From: Coraliomargarita sp965656715
GTDB lineage: Bacteria > Verrucomicrobiota > Verrucomicrobiia > Opitutales > Coraliomargaritaceae
DNA length: 64,000 nt
Direction: 5' to 3'
NCBI GenBank assembly: GCA_965656715.1
Contig: CBFHLR010000004.1
Location: forward strand, 1-64,000
The notes beneath the pieces were generated by a model that saw only the letters and a list, made by a program, of their open reading frames with translations, ran no database searches and was not told the origin of the DNA. Shown here piece after piece: positions 57,633 to 64,000 of this stretch. Position numbers and translations under genes: made by a program. The stretch's first letter is position 1. Each line of letters begins with the position of its first letter.

Positions 57633-58190
57633 ATGCAAACCTCAACATACTCACACACTTCCCGTAAGCACCACCGCAAGAGCGGTTTCAGCTTAGTCGA
57701 GATTNNNNNNNNNNNNNNNNNNNNNNNNNNNNNNNNNNNNNNNNNNNNNNNNNNNNNNNNNNNNNNNNNNNNNNNNNNNNNNNNNNNNNNNNNNNNNNNN
57801 NNNTTAATCGTCATCGCCTTAATTGCGGTGCTGGCAACGGTCGCGATTGGTAATCTCGGTGGCATCTTCGGTGGCCAACAGGAAAAAATCGCTCAGACCT
57901 TCGTCAAAAACACTCTCGATTCCGCTCTGGTCCCATACCGAATCGACACTGGCAGTTATCCAAACTCCGAACAAGGACTCGCCGCACTGCTGAAGGCCCC
58001 CTCAGGCAAAGAGAAAAAATGGAAGGGTCCATACTTGAAGGAAGAAGCGATCGACCCATGGGGTAACCCGTATCAATACAAGTTCCCAGGCTCTCGTAAC
58101 ATCAATGGTTCCAGCGGCTACGACGTCTGGTCTTGGGGCCCTGATGGCAAAGAAGGTGGTGGCGACGACATCGGCAACTGGAAAGAGTAA
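57633..58190 (+). CDS. gspG: Type II secretion major pseudopilin GspG (gap inside)
   Basis: The start at 57633 gives a 17-residue leader (KHHRKSG) and the processing site G-FSLVEI, then a hydrophobic helix (LIVIALIAVLATVAIGNLGG) and the GspG C-terminal region with the Ca-site loops: YPNSEQGLAALL, KKWKGPYLKEEAIDPWGNPYQYKFPG and DVWSWGPDGKEGGGDDIGNW. It builds the pseudopilus that pushes substrates through the secretin. The N gap hides only about three residues between FSLVEI and LIVIALIA. First gene of the operon. Confidence 0.93.
   Translation: MQTSTYSHTSRKHHRKSGFSLVEIXXXXXXXXXXXXXXXXXXXXXXXXXXXXXXXXXLIVIALIAVLATVAIGNLGGIFGGQQEKIAQTFVKNTLDSALVPYRIDTGSYPNSEQGLAALLKAPSGKEKKWKGPYLKEEAIDPWGNPYQYKFPGSRNINGSSGYDVWSWGPDGKEGGGDDIGNWKE
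57705..57803. other. Assembly gap (99 N)
   Basis: A gap in the N-terminal helix of GspG; from the family only a few codons should be missing. Confidence 0.85.
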
Positions 58191-58194
58191 TCCA

Positions 58195-58695
58195 GTGCGC
58201 CGCACTTCGGGCTTCACCCTAATCGAAATCTGCCTCGTCTTGGGGCTGATCGCTACTGTCACGGGCCTGTTCATCATGAACTTCGCCAGAATGATAGATC
58301 AGGGTGATGACGTTTCCGCCGACGAAGTCCTGATCAACGCAACTCGCGAAGCGCGCTTTATGGCAGCGCGCACCCGCAGCACCACAAGTCTCCACTTTGA
58401 TGCCGAGAGCGGATCACTCGAAATCAGTAACGGCACTGGCGACAGCAACAGCTTTCAACTCGGCGATCCATTCGGCAGCACACCCGGAGCCGAAGTCCGC
58501 TTTTATTTGGTTCCGGCCAGTGAAGGACTGAGCCCGCCACAAGATCCCGAACGCGCCCAGATGGAGACCAAGCAAGTGCGCTTCGCTCCCGACCGTAGCT
58601 CCAGCCCCTTTGTAGTCGAGCTCGACTACGGCAGCGGCACGCCCGAGCGCCTGATCTTCGATCCATTCTCCAACCTAGTAAAGGAGCCCAAATAA
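58195..58695 (+). CDS. gspH: Pseudopilin GspH
   Basis: 166 residues from a GTG at 58195, chosen because it gives the ideal leader RRTSG before FTLIEICLVLGLIATVTGLFI; an ATG at 58144 would overlap gspG. The globular part has the GspH-like ADEVLINATREARFMAARTRS. It is a minor pseudopilin of the tip complex. Unlike gspI, gspJ and gspK, its leader is short and carries no repeat. The stop overlaps the gspI ATG by one base. Confidence 0.85.
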   Translation: MRRTSGFTLIEICLVLGLIATVTGLFIMNFARMIDQGDDVSADEVLINATREARFMAARTRSTTSLHFDAESGSLEISNGTGDSNSFQLGDPFGSTPGAEVRFYLVPASEGLSPPQDPERAQMETKQVRFAPDRSSSPFVVELDYGSGTPERLIFDPFSNLVKEPK

Positions 58696-59285
58696 TGGGG
58701 TTCGTTGCTCAGAATCTAAGAAAGTGCTTCACACTTCCTCTACGCCAGCAAAGTGTAGCGGACGTGCGAAGCACTTTCGACCTCAGCAAGCAACAGCCCC
58801 CAAAAACGAACAACTTTCAACGAACAACTCCACACCTGCTTCGCAGGCGAGCCTTCACCCTGATCGAAGTCGTCATCGCCCTCGCCATTTTCGCCGCAGC
58901 AGCAGTCGTGCTCAGCCAAGCCTTCACCAATGCCCTACTCGCGCGCGAGCACGGAGTAAGCAACGACGAGTATGAGGCCGATATCCGCACTGTGCGTATG
59001 CAGCTCTTACTCGAGCCCAATCTCGACGACGCAGAGGACGGCGGTGAAATCGCCACCTACAAAAATGGCGAAGCCAGCTGGCAGGCAGTCATCGAGCCCA
59101 CCAACGTCGTCGATCTCTTTCGCGTAGAGCTACAAGTCCAATTCGCTGAAGCACAGGAAGGCCAAGATAATGCCTACTCCGAAACCCTTTACCTTTTACG
59201 CCCCACCTGGTCCGAAGCCGACGAGCGCAGTGATCTGCTTGCCGACAAAAAGGAAGAACTCGAAAGTAACCGCGACTTCCGTTAA
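58695..59285 (+). CDS. gspI: Pseudopilin GspI with repeat-extended leader
   Basis: 196 residues. The prepilin motif RRRA-FTLIEVVIALAIFAAA begins only at about residue 52, so the leader is some 50 residues instead of the usual 6-20. The extension is encoded by a repeat element (58720-58847). No usual start codon lies between the repeat and the processing site, and the ATG overlaps the gspH stop, so the long leader must be translated. The mature part (LLAREHGVSNDEYEADIRTVRMQLL) fits GspI. Prepilin peptidase would remove the whole extension. Confidence 0.85.
   Translation: MGFVAQNLRKCFTLPLRQQSVADVRSTFDLSKQQPPKTNNFQRTTPHLLRRRAFTLIEVVIALAIFAAAAVVLSQAFTNALLAREHGVSNDEYEADIRTVRMQLLLEPNLDDAEDGGEIATYKNGEASWQAVIEPTNVVDLFRVELQVQFAEAQEGQDNAYSETLYLLRPTWSEADERSDLLADKKEELESNRDFR
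58720..58847 (+). repeat. Composite palindromic element inside gspI
   Basis: A long palindrome (58720-58778) has GAAAGTGCTTC...CTCTAC pairing with GTGTAGCG...GAAGCACTTTC. An AC-rich tract of AACAACT/CAACG words follows (58806-58830), then a small hairpin CCTGC-TTC-GCAGG (58835-58847). The same three parts occur in gspK and, with the palindrome halved, in gspJ. Confidence 0.75.
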
Positions 59286-59290
59286 TAAGC

Positions 59291-60241
59291 ATGAGCGAAT
59301 CTAGGCAGAACAAAGAGACGGTAAGGTTCGACATCCCTATCAAACCGCGCCTGCCCATTCATGGCGTAGCGGAAGTGCGAAACACTTTCGCCCCCTCCTC
59401 GAAGCAGTCCCGAACAACTAACAACTTACAACTTACAACCCCGAGCCGCCTTCGGCGTGACGGCATGACGCTCATCGAAGTGGTGCTCGCCATCGCAGTT
59501 GCCGGATTCGTCTTAGCCGGTGCCACCTCCTTCCTCGTATCCGTCAGCAACATCTGGCACGAACGTCAAAATCGTCACTTCTTCGAAGATCATGTCGATG
59601 GCGTCACTGAGTTCCTCAAGGCCAATTTCACCATGGCCGGGTATGAGATTGGTGCAGGGTCCGACAATGGAGACGGCGACACTGACGAAAGCGAAGACGA
59701 AGCACCAAAAGCCACAACACCTGATGTCGAGATCACTCCACCCGATCAAGGTGGCAGCTCTCAAGACGACGACAACTCAAGCTCAGGGGGCCTAAGCGGC
59801 AATTCCGAAACCCCAATCGTCTGGGAAAAACTCCCGGGGTCCGCAGGCTACGATGAGCCACTGCTCAGTTTTAGTCTCAACACCGAACCGCCACTACTTG
59901 TGGGGCTGGACGAAGTTCCCTTCACCAAGGTGCAACTTTTCCTTCACTTCGACCGATCCGAGGGACTTAGCCTGCTCTGGTATTCCAACCTGCAGGAAGA
60001 AATCGAAGACGAGCGTGACTTACGCCGAACCCTTATCAGTCCGATTGTCAAAGAGTTGCGTTACATCTACTGGGACGAAACCTTTGAGAAATGGGAAGAG
60101 ACCACCGAACCGGAAGAAGGTGAAGGCGATGAAGAATTCCTGCTCCCACGCTACTTAAAATTAATATTCGAATACGAAGAAGAAGAGAAAGAACGCATCA
60201 TCGCGATCCCCGTGCCCACGCAAAGCGCGTTTGTATTTTAA
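59291..60241 (+). CDS. gspJ: Pseudopilin GspJ with repeat-extended leader
   Basis: 316 residues. The processing site RRDG-MTLIEVVLAIAVAGFV is at about residue 58, after a leader containing a repeat element. An internal ATG exists exactly at MTLIEV, but starting there would remove the leader altogether, so the upstream start at 59291 is preferred. The mature protein has an unusual low-complexity acidic insertion (about 115-165, rich in Asp, Glu and Ser) before the typical GspJ C-terminal sheet. It forms the tip complex with GspI and GspK. Confidence 0.85.
   Translation: MSESRQNKETVRFDIPIKPRLPIHGVAEVRNTFAPSSKQSRTTNNLQLTTPSRLRRDGMTLIEVVLAIAVAGFVLAGATSFLVSVSNIWHERQNRHFFEDHVDGVTEFLKANFTMAGYEIGAGSDNGDGDTDESEDEAPKATTPDVEITPPDQGGSSQDDDNSSSGGLSGNSETPIVWEKLPGSAGYDEPLLSFSLNTEPPLLVGLDEVPFTKVQLFLHFDRSEGLSLLWYSNLQEEIEDERDLRRTLISPIVKELRYIYWDETFEKWEETTEPEEGEGDEEFLLPRYLKLIFEYEEEEKERIIAIPVPTQSAFVF
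59364..59456 (+). repeat. Half composite element inside gspJ
   Basis: Only the right palindrome arm is present (GCGTAGCGGAAGTGCGAAAC, from 59364). The AC-rich tract (59411-59440, AACAACTAACAACTTAC...) and a small hairpin GCCG-CCTT-CGGC (59445-59456) follow directly before the processing site. Confidence 0.65.
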
Positions 60242-61455
60242 TGAGCCAAGCATTGCATCATTCCAAAAGAAAGTGCTTCGCACTTCCTCTACATAAGAAA
60301 GGTGTAGCGGAAGTGCAAAGCACTTTCGAAGCTACAGAGCAGGCGCCACTCTCAACGAACAACTCTCAACCAACAACTCCGCGCCATCGGCGCAGCGGCA
60401 GCGTGCTTGTCGCGGTATTAGCCATCATTCTACTGCTCTCCTTTCTCGTTGTGCGCATCATGGAAGAGGCGATGAAAGACCTCGAATACCGCGCGATCTT
60501 TAGCGAGCCCCCCGAAGTCCGTAGTTTTGCCTATAGCATGCTCGAGGTCGCATTGGCCACCGTGCACGAAATTGCTCTCATCGACGACGGCAAACTCTAC
60601 GCAGGCGAACAAGGCTGGAACGATCCGCTCGGCTATGCGGGCATCCAAGTCCCCAGCGGCTGGGAGGTCGATATCAGCATCGAGGACTTGGGCGGAAAGA
60701 TCCCACTGAATAGCGTCAACGAAAGCGGCGACTTGCTTGTGCAGCTACTCGAAGAGCAACTGGAGTTCGATTTCGGCACCACCCGCGAACTTGTCAGCGT
60801 GCTGCAAGACTGGATCGACGAAAACGACCAGCAGATGCTCAACGGCGCCGAATCCGAAGAATATTTAAGCGGATCACCGTCCTACAAAGCCGCAAATGCG
60901 CCGCTCCAGTCGCTCCAAGAACTACGACTGCTCCGCGTCTGGCAGGACGAATTCTTCGACGAAGATGGGCAACCCAACGAACTCTTTCATCAACTTTCAA
61001 ATCTCGTCTCGGTCGAGAACACTGGGGCAGTCAACCTCAACTCCGCGCCACAAGAAGTGCTCGACGCCCTTGCCGAAAACGGCGACTGGCAAAGCGACTA
61101 CCTTTTCGACGGTCTGGACCAGCCTTATTTAAAATCCGTCCCAGGCTCCGCCGAGGGGGAGATGACCGGCGTCGAAATCGGCCTACTGCGAGTCACCGTG
61201 CGGCTCAAGCGCGGCGAGGTGCCCTTCAGTCTCACCGCTCTGGTGGAGCCCAATTTCGGCGACGGCGAGAACGAAGGTGGTAGCACAAGCGCCAGCGCAC
61301 CCGGCTCCAGCAGCGACGATGCCCCCAAAACCGGTAGCCTCGAAGAACAGGACGCCATCCAATTTCCCTTTAAAATTCTACAGCTGAACGAATACCAAAT
61401 GGCTGCCCCTCCAGTTGAAGCGGCACGCTATTCGGCTATAGACATTGACGAATAA
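60241..61455 (+). CDS. gspK: Minor pseudopilin GspK with repeat-extended leader
   Basis: 404 residues. After a 50-residue leader containing the repeat comes HRRSG-SVLVAVLAIILLLSFLVV, then the large GspK periplasmic domain: IEDLGGKIPLNSVNE, LQDWIDENDQ and the helix-hairpin-helix-like VNLNSAPQEVLDAL. GspK caps the pseudopilus tip; it normally lacks Glu5, and here position 5 after cleavage is Val/Ala, as expected. It starts on the overlapping TAATG of gspJ. The C-terminus ends in a Ser/Gly/Asp-rich linker and a short conserved-looking tail. Confidence 0.88.
   Translation: MSQALHHSKRKCFALPLHKKGVAEVQSTFEATEQAPLSTNNSQPTTPRHRRSGSVLVAVLAIILLLSFLVVRIMEEAMKDLEYRAIFSEPPEVRSFAYSMLEVALATVHEIALIDDGKLYAGEQGWNDPLGYAGIQVPSGWEVDISIEDLGGKIPLNSVNESGDLLVQLLEEQLEFDFGTTRELVSVLQDWIDENDQQMLNGAESEEYLSGSPSYKAANAPLQSLQELRLLRVWQDEFFDEDGQPNELFHQLSNLVSVENTGAVNLNSAPQEVLDALAENGDWQSDYLFDGLDQPYLKSVPGSAEGEMTGVEIGLLRVTVRLKRGEVPFSLTALVEPNFGDGENEGGSTSASAPGSSSDDAPKTGSLEEQDAIQFPFKILQLNEYQMAAPPVEAARYSAIDIDE
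60269..60393 (+). repeat. Composite palindromic element inside gspK
   Basis: Palindrome GAAAGTGCTTCGCACTTC...CTCTAC with GTGTAGCGGAAGTGC...GCACTTTC (60269-60328), the AC-rich tract (60350-60380) and a small hairpin GCGCC-ATC-GGCGC (60381-60393) before the processing site. Nearly identical to the gspI copy in the palindrome part; the small hairpin has a different sequence. Confidence 0.75.
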
Positions 61456-61485
61456 ACCCTTTGATTTACTAGCCATTCAAACAAC

Positions 61486-62721
61486 GTGAAAAACGGATTC
61501 TCACTCGATAGCCTCATGGAACCGACCAAGGGCGAGCAAGCGCTCACCTTGCCCGGCTATCTTTTCTATGTGGAGTCGATCGAGATTCCTGCCGGCATCG
61601 AAGTCGCCGAGCTCGACGACTTTGCCGAAATCAGCCTCGAAGCCAGTTCCCCCTTCCCTATCGAGCAGTTGCTCTGGGGCTATCTGCACGCCGAAGATGC
61701 CGACAGCATCCTCCTCTACGCAGCGCACCGCGATTGCGTGAAACGAGCCGGCTTCGAAGAGATCAACAGCTACGCGTGGGTCTTGCCTGACTTCGCACCA
61801 CTCGTCAGCACCTTCTTCCCTATCGACACCGAGGTGCTAGTCCAAGGCCCCAATAGCCTCAGCCTACTTCACTTCGCAAAAGGTCAAAGCGTGCCAAGCT
61901 ATGTCAATGTCCGGCAACTGAGCCACGAAGACGAGTTTGAGGACGCACATGAAACGCTTCGCAAGGCAGCGCCGCAGCTCAACGACCGCGCCGCTCGACT
62001 CAACCTCGCCCCATCTGGCCAGACAGTCGACGAGAAGGGCAGTGCAACCTTCAGCTTTGATGTGACCAAAGAGGCAAGCGCCCCCGACTCACCAGAACAA
62101 TTTACCGAGCTCAGCCCCACGCAGGATCAACTCTGGCAAGCCGACGTCCGGACACAGGAATTCAAGAAGAACGAACGCAACGCCCGCCGCCTGGGCAACT
62201 GGCTGGTGCGTATCACCGGCTGGGCTGCGATTTTTGCGATCCTGCTAGTCATCGGCGAAGGTCTCAGTTACGGCAGCACGATCTTACTTGAAAACCGTGA
62301 CGCCAAAGCCAGCGCACAGGCAACGACCGTCGCCCAAATCGAAGAGCGGGATAGCCTGAAAAACAAACTCGAACAAATCGAGCAGAACGACCTTCAGCCC
62401 ATTAGCATGCTGCGTGCGCTCAACAACATACGCCCATCCGGCATCCACTTCACCGGAGCGACCATCGAAGGGCAAAACGAAGCCATCATCGACGGCATCG
62501 CCGGCGGCATTAACGAGTTCAACAACTACATCACGCAGCTCAAACAAACCGGACAATTCGAGATACTCAAAGACAACTCGAAACGCTCCGGAGCAAAGAC
62601 CTCGTTTATGGTTCAGCTCAGCTACACGCCTGTAGATGAGCCACCCGTAGAAGAAGCAACCAAGCCAGAGAGTCCAGAGCCTGAGGCAACGAGCAGTGAA
62701 GAGGAGGCCGACAATGCGTAA
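61486..62721 (+). CDS. GspL/PilN-like secretion assembly protein
   Basis: 411 residues from a GTG. The N-terminal 190 residues are an actin-like GspL cytoplasmic-type domain by position (IEIPAGIEVAELDDFAEISLEASSPFPIEQLLWGY); one membrane helix lies at about 240-262 (GWAAIFAILLVIGEGLSYGS), and a PilN-like coiled coil plus ferredoxin-like periplasmic part follows (LRALNNIRPSGIHFTGATIEG). It links the cytoplasmic ATPase to the inner-membrane platform. The Pro/Glu-rich tail overlaps gspM by 8 bp. Confidence 0.75.
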   Translation: MKNGFSLDSLMEPTKGEQALTLPGYLFYVESIEIPAGIEVAELDDFAEISLEASSPFPIEQLLWGYLHAEDADSILLYAAHRDCVKRAGFEEINSYAWVLPDFAPLVSTFFPIDTEVLVQGPNSLSLLHFAKGQSVPSYVNVRQLSHEDEFEDAHETLRKAAPQLNDRAARLNLAPSGQTVDEKGSATFSFDVTKEASAPDSPEQFTELSPTQDQLWQADVRTQEFKKNERNARRLGNWLVRITGWAAIFAILLVIGEGLSYGSTILLENRDAKASAQATTVAQIEERDSLKNKLEQIEQNDLQPISMLRALNNIRPSGIHFTGATIEGQNEAIIDGIAGGINEFNNYITQLKQTGQFEILKDNSKRSGAKTSFMVQLSYTPVDEPPVEEATKPESPEPEATSSEEEADNA

Positions 62722-63265
62722 AGCCTTTACAATTATCCGCCGCATGTTCCTGCGCATGAGCGTGCGTGAGAAGCTCCTCGCACTACTATTTGTGCTAGTA
62801 ATGCTCTTCCTCTGGACCAACAACCTCATGCAACGAGGCAGCCAATGGAAGTCCGACTTTGCCAGCGCTGGTGGCCGCCTGGAACGTCAACAACTCTGGC
62901 TCGACGTTGAAGAACGCACCGCCATCGAACTGGAAGCCGCACTTGAGCGAGTTGAGCCCAACAAAACATTCTCCGCCTCGCAACTCGCAGGCCGCATCGA
63001 CGACATCGTGCGTCAAGCAGGCCTAGCCACCAAGGCCGACATCAATCCAGTCAAAACACGCGAAGGCGAAATCTTCGACGACCACAACATTCGCGTGCGC
63101 CTGCGCCGCATTGATATTGGCCAAGTCATCGACTTCAACAGCCGCATCCGCGACGAAAGCCCCTACATCAATATCGAGAAAGTCACCCTGACCCCGGTCA
63201 AAAATAAAGAAGCCGAAATCGACGCCCGCTTTGAAATCAACTCCTTCGAACTCAAGGGCCAATAG
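62714..63265 (+). CDS. GspM/PilO-like secretion protein
   Basis: 183 residues from the ATG at 62714, with GAGGAGG seven bases upstream. Short cytoplasmic start, a membrane helix (MSVREKLLALLFVLVMLFLWTNN), a coiled coil and a periplasmic ferredoxin-like domain (ADINPVKTREGEIFDDHNIRVRL, PYINIEKVTLTP). It partners with the GspL-like protein in the inner-membrane platform. Confidence 0.75.
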   Translation: MRKAFTIIRRMFLRMSVREKLLALLFVLVMLFLWTNNLMQRGSQWKSDFASAGGRLERQQLWLDVEERTAIELEAALERVEPNKTFSASQLAGRIDDIVRQAGLATKADINPVKTREGEIFDDHNIRVRLRRIDIGQVIDFNSRIRDESPYINIEKVTLTPVKNKEAEIDARFEINSFELKGQ

Positions 63266-63350
63266 CTCAGAAGCCGGAGATCAGCACGCTGCCCCGAACT
63301 TCCACCAAACGAAAACTTACACTGTCAAACGAATCCCAAGCCATCCACAA

Positions 63351-63383
63351 AAATTAACGTTCATTAACGTAAATTAACGGTTC
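63351..63383. promoter_or_regulatory. Repeated TTAACG words upstream of gspD
   Basis: Three TTAACG units in 33 bp end with ACGTAAATTAACGGTT, which is also half of the palindrome at 26520-26547. Only 10 bp before the gspD ATG, it could act as an operator or affect the gspD ribosome-binding region. Confidence 0.4.
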
Positions 63384-63392
63384 ACCTTTCCA

Positions 63393-64000
63393 TGTCACGC
63401 ATACGCACACTCACCCTTTTGTTTGTTCTCGGCTTCTTCGCAGGACCTGCTTTCGCTCAACCAGAAACACCGCCGATCGTGCCGCTCGAACCACAAGTCG
63501 AGTCGCCCGAGGAAGTCATTGGCACGCTCATCTTGGTCGATGAATCGGCCTCTCAGGTGCTCAACCTACTCGAAACGATCACCGGTAAGAGCATTCTACG
63601 CCGCCAAGACGTTCAGGTAAAAATCAACTTCAACTCCAATGGCCCACTCACCAAGAGTGAAGCGGTGCTGGCGATCGAAAGTTTGCTCACCCTCAATGGT
63701 GTGATGCTCACTGACATGGGCGAAAAATACATGATGGCCGTCCCAGCCACGGATGTGAATCGACACGTGCCAAGAATGATTAACGAAAGCACACTGGCAA
63801 TGCCGGCGAGCAAACAAATCTACGCCAAGCTTTTCGCGCTCGACTACCTGGTCGCCGAAGAAGCCAACACTTCCATCGTCGCCCCCCTACTCTCACCCAA
63901 CTCAGGTGTGGTGATCATCTCCAAGTTCAACGCATTACTCATCACCGATGCCCTGCTCAATCTGCAACGCATCGAATCCGTGCTAACGGAAGCCGATCAA
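63393..64000 (+). CDS. gspD: Type II secretion secretin GspD (partial, runs off window)
   Basis: The first 202 residues: a signal peptide (RTLTLLFVLGFFAGPAFA-Q), a Pro-rich spacer and then an N-domain series. VIGTLILVDESASQVLNLLETITGKSILR with VKINFNSNGPLTKSEAVLAIESLLTLNGV is a secretin N0 domain; KLFALDYLVAEEANTSIVAPLLSPNSGVVIISKFNALLITD starts the next N-domain with the usual NALLITD-type strand. It forms the outer-membrane channel of the secretion system. The rest lies beyond 64000. Confidence 0.92.

Overview
The window looks like a chromosomal scaffold piece from a marine-type Verrucomicrobiota bacterium, most likely Opitutae (Puniceicoccales/Coraliomargarita-like). This is an inference from the gene set: short-form Rho, carboxynorspermidine decarboxylase, U32 protease-family enzymes, propeller-type two-component sensors and a verrucomicrobial-style type II secretion pseudopilin operon. 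Seven runs of 98-99 Ns are assembly gaps. Two of them are flanked by identical 79-bp sequence, and the proteins they interrupt need only a few residues, so the genes are probably intact in the cell.

1-9657 is accessory DNA. Its core is a Tn7-like transposition module on the minus strand: a small unknown gene, then tnsA, tnsB, tnsC and two paralogous tniQ/tnsD genes, ending in a strong hairpin. A divergent helix-turn-helix/S24-type repressor lacking the catalytic serine probably controls it. Five degenerate direct repeats at 9488-9652 look like TnsB binding sites at the right end of the element, with a suggested terminus near 9657. A nickel/cobalt-type sensor set in cnrYXH order (1-1058) lies on the other side and is probably cargo. 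A tRNA-Pro(CGG)-like relic and a CoiA-like gene relic lie between. No cas gene or CRISPR array is visible.

9777-23464 is conserved chromosome: a family-4-like uracil-DNA glycosylase with altered key residues, yidC-yidD-rnpA-rpmH, nspC, a cyclic-nucleotide-domain histidine kinase with a tiny membrane peptide, ferredoxin, a TrhP-like U32 enzyme, a CHASE4 histidine kinase, tex and tRNA-Phe. The tRNA is followed by two degenerate copies of its own 3' end, each with a terminator.

23920-45404 carries a radical SAM/membrane pair behind a large palindrome; a YHS/DoxX/DinB/NRDE run; an unusual alpha/beta-hydrolase-VTT-ATP-grasp fusion; and a lipid-modification cluster (two cyclopropane-synthase-like methyltransferases, an FAD oxidoreductase, DUF1365, DUF1295, an acyl desaturase, an SRPBCC protein and a lipoprotein). 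The lipid set resembles clusters linked elsewhere to methylated, cyclopropane or furan fatty acids. Rho and a Mn/Zn/Fe ABC transporter follow; one permease of the transporter is fused to a DtxR-type metal sensor.

45701-54174 holds a putative ADP-ribosyltransferase-fold protein, then two histidine kinases and a TonB-dependent receptor packed as one unit. 54320-57543 has gpmI, a Na+/Ca2+ exchanger and a receiver-only response regulator. 57633-64000 is a type II secretion operon, gspG-H-I-J-K-L-M-D. The most unusual sequence signal is here: gspI, gspJ and gspK each carry a repeated composite element (long palindrome or half of one, AC-rich linker, small hairpin of differing sequence but equal fold) in frame inside the prepilin leader, just before the processing site. 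The AC-rich part recurs immediately upstream of tex.
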